64,000 nucleotides of DNA from NCBI RefSeq assembly GCF_002847445.1, contig NZ_CP025430.1, positions 1,860,001-1,924,000 on the forward strand, written 5' to 3'. Below, piece by piece: positions 28,558 through 35,146 of this stretch (position 1 is the first letter of the stretch; each line of letters begins with the position of its first letter). This stretch comes from Paracoccus zhejiangensis (GTDB taxonomy: Bacteria > Pseudomonadota > Alphaproteobacteria > Rhodobacterales > Rhodobacteraceae). A program made the translations under genes and the position numbers. The notes beneath the pieces were generated by a model. It was not told the origin of the DNA and made no database searches. It saw nothing but the letters and a program-made list of their open reading frames with translations.

Positions 28558-29715
28558 TTAGACCGAAGCGACGTCCCTGTCGAAGTGGTCCCGCACCCGC
28601 TGGCGCAGCCAGTCCCAGACCACCGGCGCCCCGCGCGCGATCTTCTCGCCCACGCGGGCCTCGACCTGATCATAGGTCACGTCATATTCGACCCAGCCCG
28701 CCCCGCCAGAGCCGAGGTTCTGCAACACCGGCTGGCAGCGGTCCAGAGACTTGGCAAAGACGGCATCGGGCGTCTCGGCCGCCTCGAATTCCTGCCAGAG
28801 CGCCATCAACTCGGCCCCCTGCCCCTCGGGCAGCATTCCGAACATCCGCCGCGCGGCGGCCAATTCCGCGACCTGAATTTCCGCCGAGCCATGCGCCTGA
28901 CCGCCCGCCGAATGCAGCGGCACATCACCCACGTCGATCTCGACCAGATCATGAATGAGCAGCATCCGGATCACACGACCGATCTCGACGCCCGGCCCGG
29001 CCTGATCGGCCAGCACGAGGGCGTAGAGCGCCAGATGCCAGCTATGCTCGCCGCTGTTCTCGGGGCGCGAGGCATCGATCAGGGTATTGGCGCGATAGAC
29101 CGATTTCAGCTGGTCGGCCTCGGCCAGAAACCGCAGCCGCGCCGCCAGATCCCCCTCAGGCAAGGGCTGACCGTCGATCAGCGCCTGCGCCACCGCCATC
29201 ACCTCGGGCCATTCGGCCTGCAGTCGCGCCGCGCGCCCGCCCGACAGGTTGTCGCGCACGATCTGCACATGGTCGGGTAGCGGCTCAGTGGCCATCAGCG
29301 CCTGGAACAGCGGCTGGCTGTGATCCATGCGCTTGGCCATGGCCGCGTCGGGCGTGACCCCGGCCTCGAATTCCTGCCACAGCGCCAGCAACTCAGCGCC
29401 ATCCGGCGAGAGCCCAAAAATCCGCTCGGCCGCGCGCGCCTCGGCCAGACGCAGCGCCTCGGGATCATGGGCCAGATGGATCGGGTGGTCGCCCGTGTCG
29501 ATCTCGACCAGATCGTGCAGCAAAAGCATGGCGATCGCCCGGTCACTGGCGCCGAAGGCCAGCGCATATAGCGCCACATGCCAGCTATGCTCGGCGCTGT
29601 TCTCGGGCCGCGACAGGTTCAAGAGCACATTGGCCCGCAGGACCGATTTCAGCCGGTCGGCCTCGACCAGAAAGGCGAATTGCCGATCCAGCCGGGTCCC
29701 GGCCGTCAGGCTCAA
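28558..29715 (-). CDS. Tandem-duplicated HD-domain phosphohydrolase
   Basis: This 385-residue protein consists of two homologous HD domains of the YfbR/YGK1 type (5'-nucleotidase-like metal-dependent phosphohydrolases). The first half has EADRLKSVLRAN, SRPENSAEHSWH (His43) and LLLHDLVEID (His67-Asp68). The second repeats these as EADQLKSVYRAN, SRPENSGEHSWH (His224) and LLIHDLVEID (His255-Asp256). Metal ligands are intact in both halves. Family members are normally single-domain proteins of about 190-200 residues, so this is a gene duplication-fusion. Its start overlaps the end of the upstream alpha/beta hydrolase by four bases, so they form an operon. The substrate is unknown; a deoxynucleoside monophosphate is likely from the family. 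Confidence 0.85.
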   Translation of the reverse strand: MSLTAGTRLDRQFAFLVEADRLKSVLRANVLLNLSRPENSAEHSWHVALYALAFGASDRAIAMLLLHDLVEIDTGDHPIHLAHDPEALRLAEARAAERIFGLSPDGAELLALWQEFEAGVTPDAAMAKRMDHSQPLFQALMATEPLPDHVQIVRDNLSGGRAARLQAEWPEVMAVAQALIDGQPLPEGDLAARLRFLAEADQLKSVYRANTLIDASRPENSGEHSWHLALYALVLADQAGPGVEIGRVIRMLLIHDLVEIDVGDVPLHSAGGQAHGSAEIQVAELAAARRMFGMLPEGQGAELMALWQEFEAAETPDAVFAKSLDRCQPVLQNLGSGGAGWVEYDVTYDQVEARVGEKIARGAPVVWDWLRQRVRDHFDRDVASV

Positions 29716-30374
29716 CGGCTGGTCTCTGTCAGCCGTCGCCGCACGTAGGTCTGCACCAGATCGATCATCGGCTTCATGTGCACCTCGTCATCGCGGAAGA
29801 AGTGGTCCGCGCCCTCGATTTCCTCGTGGGTGACGGTGATCCCCTTCTGCTCGCGCAGCTTGCCGACCAGTGAATGGGTGTCCTTGGGCGGCGCCACGCG
29901 GTCGGCGGTGCCGTTCACGATCAGGCCCGACGAGGGGCACGGCGCGAGGAAGCTGAAATCATAGACATTGGCCTGCGGCGCGACCGAGATGAAGCCGGTG
30001 ATCTCGGGGCGGCGCATCAGCAGTTGCATCCCGATCCAGGCACCAAAGCTGAAGCCCGCGACCCAGCAATGCTTGGAATTCGGGTTCATCGCCTGCAGGT
30101 AATCCAGCGCCGAGGCGGCGTCGGACAATTCGCCGATGCCCTGGTCGAACTCGCCCTGCGAACGGCCCACACCGCGGAAATTGAACCGCATCACGGTGAA
30201 GCCCATGTTGTAGAAGGCGTAATGCAGGTTATAGACCACCCGGTTGTTCATCGTTCCGCCATATTGCGGATGCGGATGCAGCACGATGGCGATGGGCGCG
30301 TCGGGCTTGCCGGGCTGCGGATGATAGCGGCCTTCCAGACGGCCTTCGGGGCCGGCAAAAATCAACTCGGGCAT
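29712..30374 (-). CDS. Alpha/beta hydrolase (dienelactone-hydrolase-like)
   Basis: This 220-residue cytoplasmic hydrolase has an early HPHPQYGGTMNN motif and the nucleophile elbow GFSFGAW. The acid probably lies in VNGTADRVAPP and the histidine in EGADHFFRDDE, completing a Ser-Asp-His triad. The pattern fits the group of small alpha/beta hydrolases (COG2945) often encoded beside iscR in Rhodobacterales, and iscR is indeed divergent here. The gene is the first of a two-gene unit with the HD-domain protein. The physiological substrate is unknown. Confidence 0.85.
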   Translation of the reverse strand: MPELIFAGPEGRLEGRYHPQPGKPDAPIAIVLHPHPQYGGTMNNRVVYNLHYAFYNMGFTVMRFNFRGVGRSQGEFDQGIGELSDAASALDYLQAMNPNSKHCWVAGFSFGAWIGMQLLMRRPEITGFISVAPQANVYDFSFLAPCPSSGLIVNGTADRVAPPKDTHSLVGKLREQKGITVTHEEIEGADHFFRDDEVHMKPMIDLVQTYVRRRLTETSR

Positions 30375-30393
30375 GGGCTTCCTTCACGGACAG

Positions 30394-30514
30394 GGATTTC
30401 TTGACGCAAAAGCGGTCGGGCTCTAGACCACACTATCTGGTGCTGCGGCGCCGAAAGCGCAAGAACAGGGCATCTGCGGCATAGCGCAGCGCCAAGCGGG
30501 CCGTCAAGAAATCC
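30394..30514. promoter_or_regulatory. Perfect 13-bp inverted repeat in the hydrolase/iscR divergent region
   Basis: GGATTTCTTGACG (30394-30406) recurs as its exact reverse complement CGTCAAGAAATCC (30502-30514). Each copy contains TTGAC, a good -35 hexamer. The left copy points toward iscR and the right copy toward the hydrolase. Candidate -10 sequences (TAGACC at 30424, TATGCC on the minus strand at 30483) are weak. The pair may be face-to-face promoters or a shared operator. Confidence 0.4.
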
Positions 30515-30542
30515 GCTGCGGCCCGAATGACAGGGGAACGAA

Positions 30543-31001
30543 ATGAAGCTCTCGACCAAGGGGCGTTACGCGATCATCGCGCTGACCGATCTGGCCATCG
30601 CCAAGCCCGACGAGTTGACCTCGCTGGCCGAGATCGCGGCGCGTCAGGACATCTCGCTGGCCTACCTTGAGCAGCTGTTCGTCCGGCTGCGCCGCGCCGG
30701 GCTGGTCGACAGCGTGCGCGGCCCCGGCGGCGGCTACCGCCTCGCCCGGACGCCCGAAACCATCCGCATCGCCGAAGTCCTCGAAGCCGTGGACGAGACG
30801 GTCAGCGCCATGCATGTGGGCGCCGGCGCCTCGGGCGGCGTGTCGGGCTCGCGCGCACAGACGCTGTCAAACCGGCTGTGGGAGAGCCTTTCGGCCCATG
30901 TCTACGTGTTCCTGCACAACCACACGCTGGCAGATGTGGCGAAGAACCAGCTGCTGCCCTGCCCGGCCTTGCCGCGCCTCTTCAGCGTCGTGGACGACTG
31001 A
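30543..31001 (+). CDS. iscR: Rrf2-family regulator, IscR-like, with a single cysteine
   Basis: This 152-residue winged-helix regulator begins MKLSTKGRYAIIALTDLAIA, then SLAYLEQLFVRLRRAGLV and RGPGGGYRLAR, the hallmarks of IscR. The three clustered cysteines that bind [2Fe-2S] in E. coli IscR are missing: that region reads HVGAGASGGVSGSR. Only Cys140 remains. Rhodobacter sphaeroides IscR is an established case of an IscR with a different, single-cysteine Fe-S ligand set, so this looks like that type. In Rhodobacterales the gene normally heads the suf operon; here the next gene is the PycTM-DUF3616 protein. It probably represses Fe-S assembly genes elsewhere. Confidence 0.85.
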   Translation: MKLSTKGRYAIIALTDLAIAKPDELTSLAEIAARQDISLAYLEQLFVRLRRAGLVDSVRGPGGGYRLARTPETIRIAEVLEAVDETVSAMHVGAGASGGVSGSRAQTLSNRLWESLSAHVYVFLHNHTLADVAKNQLLPCPALPRLFSVVDD

Positions 31002-31037
31002 CCCGCCCGCGACCGGCAACCGGGGTCGTCAAATTTT

Positions 31038-31052
31038 TTGCAGCATCTGCAA
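31038..31052. promoter_or_regulatory. Dyad TTGCAG-CAT-CTGCAA
   Basis: This perfect six-base inverted repeat around CAT lies 36 bases after iscR, in a T-rich patch, and is followed by a further TTGCAT at 31058. It could be an operator for the downstream gene or part of an iscR 3' structure. Confidence 0.3.
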
Positions 31053-31152
31053 TTACTTGCATCGTTTGTGCGTGATTCCGCGCATCGGCCTGCACCAAAT
31101 GTCTGATTTCATCATTTCTGGGGAACCAGAGGCGTTCTCGGGAATAGTGACT

Positions 31153-31170
31153 GTGTCAGTTCACTGACAC
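31153..31170. promoter_or_regulatory. Perfect dyad GTGTCAGT-TC-ACTGACAC upstream of the PycTM-DUF3616 gene
   Basis: This is an exact eight-base inverted repeat with a two-base centre, 78 bases before the start codon. There is no T tract, so it is not a terminator. Its size and symmetry fit a site for a dimeric repressor or activator. No regulator with a known matching motif is encoded nearby. Confidence 0.45.
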
Positions 31171-31248
31171 CGATGTGACGCCCGGCGACCGCAGGCTCGC
31201 TGCGCTGTCCTTGGACGGGCCGTCAGGCCATGGCGCAGGGGGAAAGAG

Positions 31249-33027
31249 ATGGCGAAAAAGAAGAAGGACCGATCGGCCGAAGACGGTCAGGAGGCTGACC
31301 TGTCCCGACAAGACCTTACCAGCATCAGTGCCGAGACCGATGACGGCGACCATCCCGCCATGACCCTGTCAGATCCCGAACCCGAACCGGACACTGGGAC
31401 GATGGCCGCGAACGGTCACGACGCCGGTTCCCGGAAGAAGGGCAAGAAGGGGAAGAAGGACAAGGCCGAACCAGAGGTGCTTGGGTCGAACAAGGCAGTC
31501 GAGACGATGTTCCGCAACGCCTACCGGGCGGAACTGGACACCATCGCCCTGGCCGCGACCAAGGCCAATATCATGATCTCGCTGAATGGCTTCATCATCT
31601 CGGCGCTGATGATCTCGGGCGCCTTCATCTTCGCCTCCTCGCCCGCCTTCCTGCTGCCCGCCGGCGTCTTCATGTTTACCGCCGCCGTCTCGATCATCTT
31701 CGCGCTGCTCTCGGCCTCGCCCGAGCGCGCCGACCTGATCGGCGCCGTCTGGGGCTGGATGCGCGATGTGGCCGCGCGTCGCGCCCGACTGCGTGACCTG
31801 CGCGCGCGGGTTCTGGTGGCGCAGGAGCCCGCGCCGAGCGAGGATCTGAACGTGCTGATCTACGAGGATCGCGTGCGGCTGACGCGCGAGGATTACTGGT
31901 CGCGGATGCAGGCGCTGATGCGCGACCGCGAGCAGGTCTATTACCGGATGAGCGATCAACTCTACTGGCTGGGTGCCGTCGCCGACCGCAAGTTCCGCCT
32001 GCTGAACCTGTCCTATACCAGCTTCCGCTGGGGACTTCTGGCCTCGGTCGTCACCTTCATCGGGCTGAAGGGGGTCATCGCTGCCATCGGCACCGCCAGC
32101 AGCGAGAATATCGTGCGATTGCGTAACCTTGGCATCGGTTCCTTCGAAGCGATCTACGAACCTTCGGCTGTCCAGCAGCTCTCGGATGGCCGCATCCTCG
32201 TGGTCGAGGACGAGGCGACGCGAGCGATGAACCTGCTGACGCTGTCCGAGGATGGCAGCCTCAGCGAGGACCGGGCCACCGGGCTGCGCATGGCCCGCAG
32301 CTTCGGACGGCAGTTGAACGATCTCGAGGGGTTGACCATCGACGCACAGGATCGCGTCTATGCCATCACCTCGCATTCGCTGACCAACAAGGGCGAGCGC
32401 AATCCCGACCGCGAACAGTTGCTGCGCTTCCGTGTCTCGGGTGGCAGCGTCGGCGACATCCACAGCTTCGCCCAGTTGCGCGACGCGCTGGCCAGCGATC
32501 CGGTGGTCACCGAGGCACTGGCCGCAGAACTGGGCGAGGAGCCCGATTTCGACGATCTGAACATCGAGGGACTGGCCTATGTGCGTCAGAGCGGCCATCT
32601 CTATCTCGGCCTGCGCGCGCCCCTGGCGAATGACCGATCGATCATCATCGCCATCGAGAATCCCGACCAGGTCTTCGACGGCGGCGCCGCACCGCGCTTT
32701 GGCCCGCCCATGCTTCTCGACCTCCAGGGCGGCGGCATCCGCGCGCTCAGCTTTGACCCAATCCTCGGCAGCTTCCTGATGGTGAACGAGATCGAGGGAT
32801 ACGAGGGCAACCGCTATTCGCAGCTCTGGTCATGGTCGGGCGCGCCGAGTGTTCGCCCCGAACCGATCGCCCTGCCCGACATCATCAACCTGAACAACGT
32901 CGAATCCATCGACTCGATCACCTTCGCCGGGGAGCCGCGCCTCTTGATCATGAGCGACGAGGGCAGCGAAAAGAAGAACGAGCCCGCGCGCTACATGATG
33001 CTGGATTACGAGCAACTGGCGCCGTGA
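31249..33027 (+). CDS. Membrane protein: Pycsar-effector-like (PycTM) domain fused to DUF3616
   Basis: This is a 592-residue protein. Residues 1-80 are a charged, disordered tail with lysine clusters. Residues 81-282 match the PycTM domain: NKAVETMFRNAYRAELDTIA, then KANIMISLNGFIISALMISG (TM1, about 109-130), TM2 (134-155, ending SIIFALLSASPE), NVLIYEDRVRL, REQVYYRMSDQLYWLG and a third helix (261-281). Residues 300-592 fit DUF3616, a probable beta-propeller: NDLEGLTIDAQDRVYAITSH, then NIEGLAYVRQSGHLYLGLRA. In Pycsar defence a PycTM effector is triggered by cCMP or cUMP made by an adjacent cyclase and damages the membrane. No cyclase gene is present here, so that role is inference. GGGGGAAAGAG precedes the ATG. 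Confidence 0.82.
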   Translation: MAKKKKDRSAEDGQEADLSRQDLTSISAETDDGDHPAMTLSDPEPEPDTGTMAANGHDAGSRKKGKKGKKDKAEPEVLGSNKAVETMFRNAYRAELDTIALAATKANIMISLNGFIISALMISGAFIFASSPAFLLPAGVFMFTAAVSIIFALLSASPERADLIGAVWGWMRDVAARRARLRDLRARVLVAQEPAPSEDLNVLIYEDRVRLTREDYWSRMQALMRDREQVYYRMSDQLYWLGAVADRKFRLLNLSYTSFRWGLLASVVTFIGLKGVIAAIGTASSENIVRLRNLGIGSFEAIYEPSAVQQLSDGRILVVEDEATRAMNLLTLSEDGSLSEDRATGLRMARSFGRQLNDLEGLTIDAQDRVYAITSHSLTNKGERNPDREQLLRFRVSGGSVGDIHSFAQLRDALASDPVVTEALAAELGEEPDFDDLNIEGLAYVRQSGHLYLGLRAPLANDRSIIIAIENPDQVFDGGAAPRFGPPMLLDLQGGGIRALSFDPILGSFLMVNEIEGYEGNRYSQLWSWSGAPSVRPEPIALPDIINLNNVESIDSITFAGEPRLLIMSDEGSEKKNEPARYMMLDYEQLAP

Positions 33028-33039
33028 CGGCGGCGCCTC

Positions 33040-33759
33040 TCAGAGCTTCTGCCGGATCGCCTCGGCCTTCTTCCCGGCCTCGATCCGTTCGGAGTATCGG
33101 TCGACCAGTTGGTCGCGATGCGGCCGGGTCAGGACGGTGAAGCGTATCAGCTCCTCCATCACGTCGACGATCCGGTCATAGAACGGCGAGGGGCGCATTC
33201 GCCCCTGCTCGTCGAACTGTTCATGTGCGCGGGCGATCGAGGACTGGTTCGGGATGGTGAACATGCGCATCCAGCGGCCGAGAATGCGCATGTTGCTGAC
33301 AGCGTTGAAGCTCTGGCTGCCGCCGTTCACCTGCATTAGCGCGAGGCAGCGCCCCTGCGTGGGGCGGACGGCGCCGATGGACAGCGGGATATGGTCGATC
33401 TGCGCCTTCATCAGCCCCGACATCTGGCCATGGGTCTCGGGCGTGGACCAGACCATCGCATCCGACCAGACGGCCAGATCGCGCAATTCGCCGATGGCCG
33501 GGTGGCCGTCCTTGTGCTGGTCGGGGAAAGGCAGGTCCGAGGGGTCGAAGATCCGTGTCTCGGCCCCCATCAGCCGCAGAAGCCGCGCGGCCTCCTCGGC
33601 GGCAAAGCGGGAATAGCTGCGTTCGCGCAGGCTGCCGAACAGCAGCGCCACCTTGACCGGCGGATCGGTCGGCCCCAGCCCCGCCGCAACATCGGGGTTG
33701 AACATCGCCCGGTCCAGCGCCGGCAGGTGGTCGGGATCGGGCAGGTTGATCAGCCGCAT
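33040..33759 (-). CDS. arsH: ArsH-type NADPH-dependent FMN reductase
   Basis: This 239-residue flavoprotein of the ArsH group oxidises trivalent organoarsenicals or acts as an NADPH:FMN/quinone reductase. The phosphate-binding loop [20 protein letters not shown] is diagnostic, as are [20 protein letters not shown] and [18 protein letters not shown]. The start [13 protein letters not shown] at 33759 shares one base with the arsC stop (TGATG), which fixes the operon; an upstream in-frame extension into arsC is not used. No arsR, arsB or acr3 gene is nearby, so the arsenic role rests on family membership. Confidence 0.9.
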   Translation of the reverse strand: MRLINLPDPDHLPALDRAMFNPDVAAGLGPTDPPVKVALLFGSLRERSYSRFAAEEAARLLRLMGAETRIFDPSDLPFPDQHKDGHPAIGELRDLAVWSDAMVWSTPETHGQMSGLMKAQIDHIPLSIGAVRPTQGRCLALMQVNGGSQSFNAVSNMRILGRWMRMFTIPNQSSIARAHEQFDEQGRMRPSPFYDRIVDVMEELIRFTVLTRPHRDQLVDRYSERIEAGKKAEAIRQKL

Positions 33760-34130
33760 CAGGTCGTCTGGCTCTGCGGCAGCAGATCGAAGACCCGATC
33801 CTTGGGGCGGCACAGCACGGTGCCCATCGGCGCGATCACCAGCGGACGCTCGATCAATTGCGGATGCGACGACAGCACATTCAGCAGCTGCTCGTCGGTC
33901 AACCCGGGATCGTCCAGGCCCATCTCGAGATAGAGATCGCCCTTGCGCCGCAGCAGGTCGCGTGGCGTGCCGTCCATCGCGGCCAAGACCGCACGCAATT
34001 CATCAGCCGATGGCGGGTCCTTCTGGTAATCCCGCACCACCGGCTCGATGCCGCCGCGCCGCAGTGCCTCCAGCACAAAGCGCGAGGTCGAACATCTCGG
34101 ATTGTGCCAGATCGTATAGTCGCCCGCCAT
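33759..34130 (-). CDS. arsC: Glutaredoxin-coupled arsenate reductase (ArsC/Spx family)
   Basis: This 123-residue thioredoxin-fold protein has the active-site loop [17 protein letters not shown] with the catalytic cysteine. [17 protein letters not shown] near the end matches the conserved ArsC RP motif. It would reduce arsenate to arsenite using glutathione and glutaredoxin. YffB-like proteins share the fold, and the Ser after the catalytic Cys (RCSTS rather than ACGTS) leaves some doubt about substrate. It overlaps arsH by one base and lies 38 bases after the Lrp gene on the same strand. Confidence 0.85.
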   Translation of the reverse strand: MAGDYTIWHNPRCSTSRFVLEALRRGGIEPVVRDYQKDPPSADELRAVLAAMDGTPRDLLRRKGDLYLEMGLDDPGLTDEQLLNVLSSHPQLIERPLVIAPMGTVLCRPKDRVFDLLPQSQTT

Positions 34131-34168
34131 GACGCCCCCTTTATTGCCCCGAACTTTGCCCCGGAACC

Positions 34169-34684
34169 CTAGAGGGTCGCCTCGGGGATGGGAAGCGCGG
34201 TGGAGTTCTTGATCTCCTCCATCGACAACAGCGCCGTGACATTATGAATCCTGACCTCGGCGATCAGCGACTGGTAGAAGCGGTCATAGGCGCGGGCGTT
34301 CCGCACCTGTACTTTCAGGATGTAATCGATGTCCCCGGCAAGGCGATGCGCCTCGATCACCTCGGGCCGCTCGCGCAGCGCCTTCAGGAAGCGCGCGGCC
34401 CAGTCTTTCTCGTGTTCGCTGGTGCGGATCAGCACGAAGAAACAGGCCTCCAGCCCCAGCGCCTCGGGGTCCAGAATCGCCACCTGCCGGCGGATCACCC
34501 CGGCCTCGCGCAGCTTGCGGATCCGGTTCCAGACAGGCGTTTTCGAGGCCCCCACCCGGTCGGCAATCTGGTCCAGCGACAAGCTGGCGTCCTCTTGCAG
34601 CAGGGACAGGATTTTGCGGTCTACCTCGTCCAAACGGACAGGTGTTTGTGCATGTGCAGCATTCTGGGAAGCATGTTCCGACAT
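34169..34684 (-). CDS. Lrp/AsnC-family transcriptional regulator
   Basis: This 171-residue regulator has a helix-turn-helix at about residues 19-75 (LDEVDRKILSLLQEDASLSL, then GASKTPVWNRIRKLREAGVI). A RAM ligand-binding domain follows (HRLAGDIDYILKVQVRNARA). Its C-terminal SMEEIKNSTALPI is characteristic of Lrp. It is divergent from the sulfur assimilation operon, with a 99-base shared region holding a palindromic site, so it probably controls that operon in response to an amino acid. It could also read through into arsC. Confidence 0.9.
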   Translation of the reverse strand: MSEHASQNAAHAQTPVRLDEVDRKILSLLQEDASLSLDQIADRVGASKTPVWNRIRKLREAGVIRRQVAILDPEALGLEACFFVLIRTSEHEKDWAARFLKALRERPEVIEAHRLAGDIDYILKVQVRNARAYDRFYQSLIAEVRIHNVTALLSMEEIKNSTALPIPEATL

Positions 34685-34729
34685 CTTGGCCCCGCGGGTC
34701 GTATCGTCCTTATTTCACAGACCCGTCTG

Positions 34730-34758
34730 CCAAAATCCAGAACAAAATTCTATATTGG
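34730..34758. promoter_or_regulatory. Candidate Lrp operator in the lrp/cys divergent region
   Basis: CCAA and TTGG ends flank an AGAA-CAAAA-TTCT core, giving nested dyad symmetry with an AT-rich centre, the general form of Lrp sites. It lies 26 bases before the DUF2849 gene start, where it would overlap the promoter. Confidence 0.4.
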
Positions 34759-34783
34759 ATGCATCCACCGAAAGGGCAGAAAG

Positions 34784-35146
34784 ATGAGCAAAGCCTTCAC
34801 ACCGACGATTGCCAAACCCGGCGTCATCACCGCGAACAATCTGCGCGAAGGCCATAACGTCTGGATGTGCGAGGATGGCTGGACCGCCGATCCCGCGCAG
34901 GCGACGATCTTCGAAGACGAGGCGATTGCCGACCTCGCCCTGCTCAAGGCCATCGGTCAGTCCAACATCGTCGTCGGCCCCTATTTGGTCGAGGCCCGTC
35001 GCGGCCCCAACGGCCCGGAGCCCACGCATTTCCGCGAGGCCTTCCGCCAGCGCGGCCCGTCGAACTATTTCCACGGCATCCAGGCTGAGAAGAAGGCCGC
35101 CAACGAAAATGCCGCCGTCCACGCGCTCGAGGCCAGCCATGTTTGA
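34784..35146 (+). CDS. DUF2849 protein of the sulfite reductase operon
   Basis: This 120-residue protein matches DUF2849, a small family encoded just upstream of sulfite reductase in alphaproteobacteria. It begins KPGVITANNLREGHNVWMCE and has GPYLVEARRGPNGPEPTHFR, both typical. ATG 34784 follows GGGCAGAAAG. There are no transmembrane segments. The stop lies inside the cysI start region with an eight-base overlap. It is perhaps an assembly or regulatory factor for CysI; its function is not established. Confidence 0.85.
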   Translation: MSKAFTPTIAKPGVITANNLREGHNVWMCEDGWTADPAQATIFEDEAIADLALLKAIGQSNIVVGPYLVEARRGPNGPEPTHFREAFRQRGPSNYFHGIQAEKKAANENAAVHALEASHV

